Shown here: in pieces, positions 36,051-45,789 of the stretch
Layout of the letters: every line of letters begins with the position of its first letter
Numbering within the stretch: position 1 is the first letter of the stretch
Assembly (NCBI RefSeq): GCF_041381155.1
Contig: NC_091147.1
Location: forward strand, 28,121,349-28,185,348
Direction: 5' to 3'
Length of the DNA stretch: 64,000 nt
Source: Argopecten irradians
Lineage: Eukaryota > Mollusca > Bivalvia > Pectinida > Pectinidae
Made by a program: the position numbers and the translations under genes
The notes under the pieces: generated by a model
Database searches by the model: none
The model's input: only the letters and a program-made list of their open reading frames with translations
What the model was told of the DNA's origin: nothing

Positions 36051-37488
36051 GGGACATGAACCTTATTATATATATAAATAATCCATGTAAATTTGAGTAA
36101 AATACATATTTAGGACGTGTCAGATACCTTACTAAGTAATATATATCAATTATTGTGCAAATGTGTCAAACAAAATAATTATAATGGAAATTCCATCTTT
36201 CTGTATTTTGAACCGACGCCATTTTTTCCTTTATGGGCTGATAAAGTAAATTTTTAAGCCAATGAAAATGCTCGTAACAAGCAAAAATGAATTATATGCA
36301 TGTAAACAAAATGGTGGGTCAAAAACGTGGGTGAAGCGAACACGAATTCCGATAGAAAACAGTGTACGTCAAGAGTCCGTAACGTGCGCGATTGGGAAAG
36401 TAGGTAAATAGAAATGGATCGCTGTAATGCAAGAGACGGGAACAACTCCCCACTTTATACTTGCGTGATGTACATATCTATGCAATAAGTCAGGAACCTC
36501 CCTTTGCGGTGCCCTGTCATGATCGAATGAAAAGTCGCGTTTGACTTTTGACTTATCATTCTTACGCTAAATACAAATTGTTTTATAACAAATTTGGCTT
36601 AAACTTCGTTTGTCAACCATCGTAAATTAGAAAATAATTTTAAAATGTGGAAAACTAATATTCCTTGTCACGTCAGAAAGGTTGTTGTTTATTATAATCA
36701 CGCTTTCGGCCAGCTTTCGTTTTGCGTTCCAAAAATAGAATATGACAGTCTATTTTTATCAGTTTTTAGGTAGGTATTCCCTACGTTTTCCTGTCGTTTT
36801 AGATAACCAATAAAATATTCAATAAACATCTGAAAAACATATCTTAGCATACAGAACAAACTATTTAAGGTATAAACTTGCTTAATATAGATTTATGACA
36901 GGGTTTCTTTGTTTTATCCAAAACGGGTTAAAGGTACTAAATCATTAGATTTACATAGATTTCTTAGGGCTTTTGACTTCCTACAAACGTTCTTATTCCT
37001 GAAATTAGAAAGTTTTCAAAATTACAACAATTTATTTGAAATATTGGCAATGTTTATCAACGTTAAAATATCGCAAAACACAGCAGGAAACTGTATCCGT
37101 CAGCATTGGCTGTTTATAACGGAAAGAACCGAGTGCATCTTTGAGTTCAAAATCGGGATCGCTAAAATCTCATCCGGCTAATGGATATATATAGATGTTA
37201 TAACACCACTATAAGAGGCCACTTATATTTTATCGGTTATATTGGTCTGATTCAGTGTAATAGCCGATAAAAACATTGACAAGTAAAACTATGACAAGAA
37301 GTGAGAGGTATTTTCACCCGACCGTTAATTATGTATATATTATACATGTATACAGGTGTACATGTACTTTATTAAGAAACCATATACATTTTACATAGGT
37401 CTACAATGTATATCAAAGGTATATTTTTACTTTGAATACATTTGATACACATAAAATTTAGATATATAGTTTGGTAATTTTTTTTTAA
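36051..37488. other. Gene-free stretch with dispersed repeats
   Basis: It holds the repeat shared with 7880-7955 (near 36217-36290), a block inverted relative to 32577-32625 (36779-36826), and the dispersed repeat 36925-37270. No gene. Confidence 0.4.
36925..37270 (+). repeat. Dispersed repeat, inverted copy at 55172-55508
   Basis: About 345 bp matching 55172-55508 on the opposite strand, including CATAGATTTCTTAGGG, GACTTCCTACAAACGTTCTT and ATTTTATCGGTTATATTGG. It includes AAATCTCATC-GCTAATGGA, a block related to the family at 43943 and 53138. The 90-residue frame in it is not a gene. Confidence 0.75.
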
Positions 37489-37829
37489 AGATGCTCCACC
37501 GCTGACAAATGTTGTTTTTTTTTTTCAAAAACAGAAGCAGACGATTTAGTAAATTTCTCCAGTTATAAAAGTTACTTACTTAACACTATTATCACCAATT
37601 ACTTCTAATTTTACTTCAAGTTAAAAATATGAATTAATTAATTGCATCCCGAAAAAATTCCGTGGCACTATATCCTATATGGAATTAAGTACTGATTACG
37701 CATGCACCAAAGGCAAAAGAAATTATTTTATACTATTTTTTGTGTTAATTAGACATATGTACACGATTAAACACCAATTATTGTTCAAATGATGAATATC
37801 ATTTATGCTCTGTCGGCGGTGGAGCATCT
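37489..37829 (-). mobile_element. MITE, AGATGCTCCACCG family, copy B
   Basis: 341 bp with ends AGATGCTCCACCGCTGACA and TGTCGGCGGTGGAGCATCT, inverted relative to copy A 2.3 kb away. Similarity covers the whole length. No coding frame. Confidence 0.85.
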
Positions 37830-38452
37830 GAAGTAAATCAAATGGAAAAAAAAGTTATATAACAAGTGACATGTAGCTACGGGAATGTCCATTAGACGGA
37901 CAGACATTATACACGTAACTAGGTATATTTATTACATAATTTGTGTACACCAATTTATATTTGAGGAAATATAATATTTTCAATGCACGTCTCGAGATGT
38001 TATATTGCACGGCTTTAGGAACACCCCGCTGTTGTATAGTTTTGTAGAAATCTTCCGAGGAACAGCGCGTAACAGTGAGTTACGTTATTATGACGTCACA
38101 AAGGTTCACGCTCAATTTCGCGCTAGCTTTACAGATATCGGATCAAGCACGTCATGTAGACGTTTATCGAGAAATATTTACATTTCCGTTTTCACTTTCC
38201 TATATAACCTTACTAACCGGGCAATCGTTTACACTTGCGTAAACGCAGAGGGGTTGCTGCGCAATAACACAAACCGAAACACTGACTTCCGCCCTTATGT
38301 GAATGCGCATCCGGTTAGGCAAAAATATATGCCATGACAAAGGTTCCATATCAACATCAGTTTGAATGCAATGGAAAGCATTGTGTTAATATTGAAAAAT
38401 AAAAAAAATGAAAACATATGAAATAAATGGATTAAAAACGATAAAGTTATCT
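37830..38452. other. Gene-free stretch
   Basis: No gene recognised. A single GTCCATTAGACGGACAGACA near 37887 is the reverse of the motif repeated in the minisatellite at 53829-54070. A 110-residue frame here lacks an ATG start and any domain. Confidence 0.35.
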
Positions 38453-38782
38453 TGGAACTATATTTTACTCACTCCCGGAACTTGACACATTTTCCCGCCA
38501 AATTGGAGCCAGCTGTTTCGCGATTACTCAGCTGTTCAACCAATCGTATAACGTTGAAAGAACAAAGGTTTATTTCACCGGAACACTTTATTTAAATGAA
38601 ATTGTCGATCGAAATGTAAATATAAGTAATGTTTTTATTTTTTTGGTGTTTACTGGTGTGTAAACTGCATTTATTGTACAGATATTTCAACATGACGCGC
38701 TGACGCGTGTCATTTAAAATATATGTACAAAAAATACAGTTTACACACCAGTAAACAACAAAAAATAAAAATCATTCCTTAA
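38453..38782 (+). repeat. Dispersed repeat with terminal hairpin, copy 2
   Basis: Matches 13922-14215. This copy keeps a long palindrome, 38647-38757, with arms of about 50 bases (TGTTTACTGGTGTGTAAACT at the left, its complement at the right) around a CATGACGCGCTGACGCGTGT centre. It abuts the 3' end of the LINE. Confidence 0.65.
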
Positions 38783-39145
38783 GAGGACGGACACGGCGAA
38801 TGTATTAGATTAAAAGGCTGCATACTGGTCTAATAATGTTAAAGAGGACCATAAGACATTCAAACCGAAGATACAACGTGACATACGTGGTTAATTGGGG
38901 TGACATCGACAACTAAGGTCATTTAGGGCCAAACTACAAGGCAGGCATTAGTATTAGGATATAAACTGTATCTAAAAGATCAGGATAAGAAAAAGGCAAG
39001 TAAAAACAAAAACAAAGTTGTAGATGTTGATTTAATAAAAAGAGTTACATAGGATAAAAATAGTTTTGGCTAAAACACACGAGAAAACTCATGCACAATG
39101 TTGACGAAACGATTGATATGAATGTAAGATGCGATTAGAAAACGA

Positions 39146-42100
39146 TCAAATTTTGTTGAAAATGCCGATCTCTTTGATATAATTGAAAATACGATTATGT
39201 CTCACGGCATGAAATAAAGTGTACATGTCAGAGACATCGTAGTATTTATCTCGCCGCAACATTACCACCATCTTTTGATCCATCAGTGTAGATCTGAACA
39301 TGGTCAGGGAAAGCCCTAATGCACTCCCGAAAGGAGGATTGGTGTACTTCGGGTAATGCACTGGATTTTGCTCTCTCATGTAGAGATAAATTGAAATCAG
39401 GTGTTTGAATGAGCCATGGTGGTACATCCGATACGGTATACTCGTCAATGGTTTCGAAATTTATATTTAGTTCCAGCAAAAATTTTGAAATTCTGATGCC
39501 AAATGTTGGTATGAGCTTTTGATTTTGTGTAGATATTTCTTGATGTTGTGGATTGAATACAAGGTTAAAAGCGGGATTTTTGGTGTTGGATTTCAGTTGA
39601 GCAGCATACTGTAAGGATAATTTCTTTCGTCGATCGTCTAGAGATGGCTCATTAGCTTCCACATGGAGACTCTTCACAGGTGTTGTTCGAAAAGCTCCAA
39701 GTGCGAGACGCATCCCTGATTCTGTATAGGGTCAAGCATCTGTAGATAGGAGCTGCGAGCCGATCCATAGACAATAGAGCCGTAATCAAGTTTTGATCTA
39801 ATAAGTGCCTAATAGATACGTAGAAGCATTTCACGGTCTGCACTCCATTCAGAATGGGAAAGAACTCGTAGAATGTTCAGCGCCTTCGAGCACTTATCTT
39901 TCAGATGTTTGATATGTGGAATAAAGGACAGTTTCGAATCAAATATTAGTCCAAGAAATTTAGTTTGTTCAACTACTGGAATTTTAATTCCATTGAGTGT
40001 GAGTTCAGGATCATTGTGTGGTTTTCGTTTTTGACAGAGGTGAATCTAAAGCCATTTTCGTCAGCCCAATTTTGTAATTTGCCTAAACATTGTTGTAGTT
40101 GTCGTTCTATAGTGTGCATGTTTTTTTTTATCTGTAACAGATCAAAAAATCATCCACAAATAGAGACCCTTCCGTAGATTGGCCAAGACATTTATTTATG
40201 CTGTTAATTTTTAATGCAAAAAGTGTGACGGACAGGATACCACCCTAAGGGACGCTCATCTCCTGTGTTTCTGTTTCTGAATAAGTTGAACCCGTTCGAA
40301 CTTTGAAATGCCTGTCAGATATAAAGTTTGAAATAAACTTTGGCAAATTACCACGTATACCAATATCATGGAGATCGTTCATGATTCCATATTGCCAAGT
40401 TGTGTCGTATGCCTTTTCAAGGTCAAAGAATACAGCCACAAGATGTTCTTTCTTGGCAAATGCTTCTCGTATAAATGTTTCTAGTCTAACTAAGTGGTCT
40501 ACCGTTCCCCTGCGGTTACTAAAGCCGCTTTGCAAAGGACTTAAAATATTGTTTTATTCCAGGAACCAAACTAATCTAGAGTTTTACAAATATAACTCGT
40601 CAATGAAATAGGACGAAAGTTATTGGCATCAGTAGCATCTTTCCCGGGCTTCGGAAGGGGAATAATAGTAGATTCCTTCTAAGACTCGGGAATTTTGCCA
40701 GAAGAGTAAACTTGATTAAATATAGTTAAAAGACATTTTAGTGAAGAGTCTGGTAATTGTTTTAAAAACATATATGGAATTTCGTCTGGTCCAGCTGCTG
40801 AGTCCTTTGATTTCTCAAGAGAGTCTAGCAATTCTGGTATCTCGAAAGGCCTATTGTAACTTTCACTATTGGAGGATTTAAAATTAAGACGTCTCTTTTC
40901 CTTTTCTTTTTTAAATTTTTGATTTTTTTTGGAATGATTTTTGACGGATGAATTGTTAGCAAAATTTTTGGCAAAGGCGTCAGCTATTTCGGATTTTGAA
41001 GAATTTTTTTTTGTTAATCAGGTGGGATAATGGTGTTGCTTCTCTTTTCCCACTGATTTTACCAATCATTTCCCAAACTTTCTTCGAAGATGTATTGGAA
41101 TTAATTTTTGAGACGTACTCTTTCCAAGTACTTTTCTTGTCGGATTTGATAGACCTTCGAGCTTTTGCTCTCCAAATTTTAAAATTGTTATAGTTTGAGA
41201 CGGATGGCGAAGCCAAGTACCGCCTCAGAGCTGAATTTCTACCAGATCTATTGATAAATGAATCATTTGAGAGAAGAAACTTTGTAGGTTTTGGCACGGA
41301 TTTCGGTATGGTTTTTGTAGCGATAGAAGTGAGCGCTTCTGTGAAAATTTTTATGGGGTCATCCAGGTTCAAAAATTTATCCTCGATGGGCTCCTCTGCG
41401 CTCAAGGTTTTAAATTGAACCCAGTCCGCCTTATGTAGATTCCAACGAGGAATAGGCTCCTCAAGTTTTGGTAACCCTATGTTTTTTAGTATAATTGGAA
41501 AGTGATCGCTCCCACAAAGATCATCGTTGACCATCCAATCATAATTCAGAAGAATTGATGGATGGCACAACGATATATCAATGTGAGTAAGCGAGCCAGA
41601 GGCAGAGTGTAAATATGTTGGGGCATTGGTGTTATAACGACATAAGCTGTTTTTATTAATAAACTCTTCGATAACTCTACCTCTATCGTCAGTGCGTGGG
41701 GAGCCCCAGAGGCTATTATGACCGTTAAAGTCACCTATGATAATATATGGCACTGGTAGTTGTGATACGATGTTACTCAATTCATCACAACTAAATGGAG
41801 TATTTGGAGGTAAATATATAGTACAGACTGTTATTTTACGGTAAAGAGTTGCGCTTATGGCAACAGCTTGTTAGGTGGTATTTAGCTGAATGTGTCTGTG
41901 AGGGACGTTTTTATGCACCGCCACCGCCACACCACCTGATGCGCGGCCACCTGTTGTTGGAGTTTTTGTGTATACTGTAAATTGTCTGAGATTGATGGTG
42001 TCTTTTAGCATTATTTCTTGAATGCAGATTATGGATGGGTTCTTTGTTTGTATAAGATGTTTTAATTCTTCTATGTTCGCTTTAAATCCGCGTTTATTCC

Positions 42101-42176
42101 ATTGTATGATAGTGTTTGTCTCTATGTTGCTCCCTGAGGATAGTTTGTCGACCGACAGGACTACACTTGAAGTAGG
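39146..42176 (-). pseudogene. LINE ORF2 remnant: endonuclease, reverse transcriptase, partial RNase H
   Basis: From 5' to 3': endonuclease start IIQWNKRGFKANIEELKHLI and CIQEIM, a TAA at 41873-41871, then IIIGDFNGHNSLWGS and GSDHFPII (catalytic GDFN and SDH motifs), frame ending at 40980. Next, in other frames, the RT region SAAGPDEIPYMFLKQLP, a TAG at 40681-40679, IIPLPKPGKDATDANNFRPI, then LQSGFSNRRGTVDHLVRLE and the FVDD catalytic box (SLFVDDFLI near 40175). Further on come MRLALGAFRTTPV and IYTDGSKDGG, the first catalytic block of RNase H. The sequence then jumps to a C-terminal tail (DVSDMYTLFHAVRHNRI), so most of RNase H is deleted near 39250. This copy cannot make its enzyme. Confidence 0.85.
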
Positions 42177-43580
42177 TTATTTGGTGGCGATAAATGTGTT
42201 GTCACCAAACTCGCTGTCGTCCGATAGAACATCATAGATGTTACGTCCAAGGATAGGGTCATCTGATCCCTTACTGGGTTTGTTGTTTAGTGCAGGGAGC
42301 CTCGCCAGCTTTACCTTGGTGGTTTTGGTCTGGCGTTGCTCCTGCGGTGGTGTTTTTGGAGGTCGCTTGGCTTTATCAGGGAGTTTTTTAACGTCACAAG
42401 ACGGTGGAGATAAAGCACGTCTATGACGAGCGGCGGTAACTTTTTTTCTTTTTCTTATGTTCGGTGTTTGAATTTGGTGCTGTGTAAGTCCTGGAGACGC
42501 CGGTGGGATTGGCGTTTTAGCTCCAGGTGGCCCAGCAGGTGGTTTTTGATGTGGTTTGTGTTGTGGGTAAGATGGACCGGACTTGAACCTGTTCGGGTCC
42601 CCCATGATTACTTTGCAGGCCTTAGCATCAGCCATATCTGGGACATCATTGTCCCAGTTAGGCTTGTCAACCAAGGCCTGGACCGACGCATGTTTGACGG
42701 TGACACTGTCAACAGGTGTCTTTGCTCGAGTGATCTGAGCATAGGTTGCCACATTCAGGTCTGAACACTCGACTATCCTCCTAGCTTCGGGGAAAGAGAC
42801 ACCTCGGGTATATTTGACCCGTAATATATCCCTCTCCCGAGTCCAGGCAGGACAGGTGCGAGCAGACGCAGCATGGTCACCCCCGCAATTGACGCAGTGA
42901 CGGTTGACAATGTCACATTCGTCTTTTTCACGGCCACAGTACTGACATACCATTTTCCGTCTACAATTGCTCTCATGATGGCCGTATCTCTGGCAGTTCC
43001 GGCACCTCAATGGATTTGGTATGTAGACGGTAACAGCATAACGCTGGTAACCAACAGTTACGCTCTGTGGTAACGTTGGTGTTGCGAACGTCAATATAAA
43101 AGTGTGTGTTGGGACCAAGTTCCCACTCTTTCTGGTCATGATTCTTTTCACGTACGTGACCGGAATGCACTCCTCTTGGAAGTATGACAGTATGTCGGTC
43201 TCATTGTCATTGCGCAAGGCTAGGCACCTGATTACCCCCTTGCTGCAATTCAATGATGCGTGTGGTTTTACACACACAGTGAGGCCGGCAAAACTGGTGG
43301 TTCCAAGGAGGTTCTCCGCTTGTTGTTTGCGGAAAACCTCTATTAGGAGATCACCCGATCCCAAAGGCTTAACAGATTTGACATCGCCGGCAATGCCTTT
43401 AATGCCCTTTCGCAATATTAAGGGCGATAAACCTGCAGTGGTCTTGCCACTCTGTTTAGAGGACATGACCAGAAATGGTGGGAATATGTTTGTTGTACCT
43501 CTTTTTGTTTGTTGATTTGTGGTTGATTCCTTTTGGGAAGATTTTGGTTGTAGTTCATTTTGTTTGTTTTTGGAAGCCAT
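42177..43580 (-). CDS. LINE ORF1 protein (467 aa, open)
   Basis: Gag-like RNA-binding protein of the LINE. It starts MASKNKQNELQPKSSQ, has an RRM-like or esterase-free middle region, and carries zinc knuckles CRNCQRYGHHESNC (CX2CX4HX4C), CQYCGREKDEC and CVNCGGDHAASARTC. A long Pro/Lys-rich tail follows. In this superfamily ORF1 coats the element RNA. The frame is fully open although ORF2 next to it is wrecked. Its stop codon is in the same frame as the start of ORF2, and no ATG intervenes. Confidence 0.85.
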   Translation of the reverse strand: MASKNKQNELQPKSSQKESTTNQQTKRGTTNIFPPFLVMSSKQSGKTTAGLSPLILRKGIKGIAGDVKSVKPLGSGDLLIEVFRKQQAENLLGTTSFAGLTVCVKPHASLNCSKGVIRCLALRNDNETDILSYFQEECIPVTYVKRIMTRKSGNLVPTHTFILTFATPTLPQSVTVGYQRYAVTVYIPNPLRCRNCQRYGHHESNCRRKMVCQYCGREKDECDIVNRHCVNCGGDHAASARTCPAWTRERDILRVKYTRGVSFPEARRIVECSDLNVATYAQITRAKTPVDSVTVKHASVQALVDKPNWDNDVPDMADAKACKVIMGDPNRFKSGPSYPQHKPHQKPPAGPPGAKTPIPPASPGLTQHQIQTPNIRKRKKVTAARHRRALSPPSCDVKKLPDKAKRPPKTPPQEQRQTKTTKVKLARLPALNNKPSKGSDDPILGRNIYDVLSDDSEFGDNTFIATK

Positions 43581-43660
43581 CTTTTAGAGTTTATTACAAT
43601 TCGCTAGCTGTGCCCCCACCCACCTCGGAGCCCAACAGGGGGACACTCATGATGACATGG

Positions 43661-45025
43661 ATATCCAATGTCAAAGTGTCATGGATAAACAGGTAGTATA
43701 CTCGGAAGAATATTTTGAACGAACATAATTCAAGTCAAGCTTGCGACAGCACACTCGCGAGATTAATAATAAATATTAGTCCGGTGTAAGTACACCCGCA
43801 AGATCGATCAGAATCAAGACAATCCAAATTAAACTCACGATTGACCCTAAGCCACCGCCTTCTTGGAAATCTACGCACCAAGGGCTCGGCATGACCAGCC
43901 GATTGATAATACAGGGCCCATATTACCCCTCGTCTAACCGGAGGCTGCAAAAACCTGTAATATATATGAATATTTACATTTAGAAACTCTTCACAAAACT
44001 TCTGCATACGTTTCAACTTAATTAGATTTAACACAGTAACCAGGAACTTGTAGTCGATAAATTGGTGTTTTATGTCGATAGCCGATATGTCCATTAGACA
44101 GATGAGATTTCCTTCTGTGAATGTTCCCGCATCGCGCATGCAGACATGGATTGTTTACACTCGCCGAAAGATAATAATATGAAATAGTGACTTGGTCGTT
44201 TCTATTTCTTTTCATTTTTTCTCCATTTTGAACAAAATGGTTATACAAACTTTTGAATTTTGTTATTAACACAAAGTACACAACTTTTACAATTATTTTC
44301 AGTTCTATAATTCGTTTTATCTTTTATTACATGATTTATTAACGATTTAGTCCCTTTAAAACAGGTTTTGTTGTTAAGTTGTCTGATTTTCTCGCGAGAA
44401 TAACTACATATTATGAAAATATTAATATTTTAAGTGTAATTTGCACCAAAAATATTTTGTTAAGTTGAAAGTTTATATGGCAAGGTCTTAAGTAAAGCGA
44501 CATGATTAAATGAGTGTGCTTGTTTTAGATAATTAAACCTTGATGTAACGTAGCCAACAATTATATCTAATTCAATGTCAAATTGTAAAACTTTATATGA
44601 TTTCAAATAGATTTTTTTAGTGATATTTTGTTAAAAATGTGATTTTTACATGATTAAAATTACAAATCATTTGGATATTTTAAGATCAATATAAACTGTT
44701 GTGTAAACATCTCCTATTCTAATAATTTATTTATTTGTAATTATAGAGTCCATTTACAGTGATGAAATTATGTGGTTTGAGAGCGAAGAGTTATCAAGCT
44801 CAAGGGATACTGTATAAGCTCGTTGGCCTGTTATATGGATTTCATAAGTAATGGAAGTAGGCCTCATGACCGTATATATTGAACAGTGTCTGCGATATTG
44901 GAAATCTTAATATATTGCATGTTTTTATGTACAGTAGTCTTTTAAATTGAGAAATATTTCCTTTGGAGTACTTTATGGTTTAGTATCAGCCGTGAGATGT
45001 CTAAGCCCACCTGCTTTAGACTATA
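43661..45025. other. Gene-free stretch with one dispersed repeat
   Basis: Apart from the repeat at 43943-44360, no gene, RNA or tandem repeat is seen. Confidence 0.4.
43943..44360 (-). repeat. Dispersed repeat, inverted copy at 53138-53565
   Basis: About 418 bp. One end reads TTTAAAGGGACTAAATCG on the minus strand and the other ends near TTTTTGCAGCC. It shares AAAAGTTTGTATAACCATTT-like, GCATGCGCGA and AAATCTCATCTGTCTAATGG blocks with the copy at 53138. No terminal inverted repeat and no coding frame. Confidence 0.75.
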
Positions 45026-45216
45026 TACCGTAATCGACCCAATAAGCGCCCATGTCACAATAAGCATCCGTCCCCTCTTTACGGCCTCAATTTCAATTGC
45101 CCGGACATAAATAAAGACCAAAACTGTAAAGTTTAGCACTATTTTTGTCTTATTAAGCACCTTTTTATTCTTGTCATTTTTAAATGTCCTTGGGGCTTAT
45201 TGGGTCGAATAAGGTA
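45026..45216. mobile_element. Small MITE (about 190 bp)
   Basis: Left end TACCGTAATCGACCCAATAA and right end TTATTGGGTCGAATAAGGTA are inverted repeats of about 25 bases. The centre is AT-rich and non-coding. A TA target fits both flanks, as for Tc1/mariner-type MITEs, but two bases are weak evidence. Confidence 0.75.
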
Positions 45217-45789
45217 ATTATGAAATTCACATCTTTGGTATATACAAGATGCTAACAATACATCTGGAGCTAACATTAATCAATTGTGCTAAATCCGGAT
45301 CTAAAACTCTTAATGATATAAGTTATTTACCATCGGTTCAGGCATGGAGTGTCATTGGCCTTAACGATTTGCTTCAATTGATTATTCTGCGTCGGCGCGT
45401 TAGTGTGGAACCCAGCACTCACGTGCAAACTTACTTAAAAATTAAAAGCTGTTTGATATATATCTATCGAAAACAAACTCGCTGCGGATGAAAACTGCGC
45501 TAGGCCATGATTGTTACTCTCTTGGTGGGATATTTTACCAACTGTATTCTTGCAGGCAAGTATTTATTCGTTTATCATGATATGTGGATACATAATTGTA
45601 GATCTACCCGATGCCTAGAAAAAGGTGCACTAGCCTGCATCTATGAGCATATATTATGATATACTATGATATTTTTTCTCTACGTGTATGTTTGTATTGC
45701 GTTTAATCACTATATGCGTAGAATTCATATGTGATTAGATATATTATGACTTATAGACGCTTTACACAATAGTATCAACGGCATCTAGA
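45217..45789. other. Gene-free stretch
   Basis: No recognisable gene or repeat. The 80-residue frame at 45249-45491 shows no domain. Confidence 0.35.

Larger units (their letters stand above)
38783..43660 (-). mobile_element. Damaged I/Jockey-type LINE
   Basis: A near full-length non-LTR retrotransposon on the minus strand, 5' end near 43660 and 3' end near 38783. ORF1 is open. ORF2 shows an APE-type endonuclease, reverse transcriptase and the start of an RNase H domain, but has in-frame stops, frameshifts and an internal deletion. RNase H after the reverse transcriptase points to the I group within the Jockey/I superfamily. No target-site duplication could be fixed because both ends are inferred from similarity alone. 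Confidence 0.85.

Noticed and set aside
38005-38337. 110-residue frame
   Set aside because: No ATG at its start, no domain, and no flanking exon signals.
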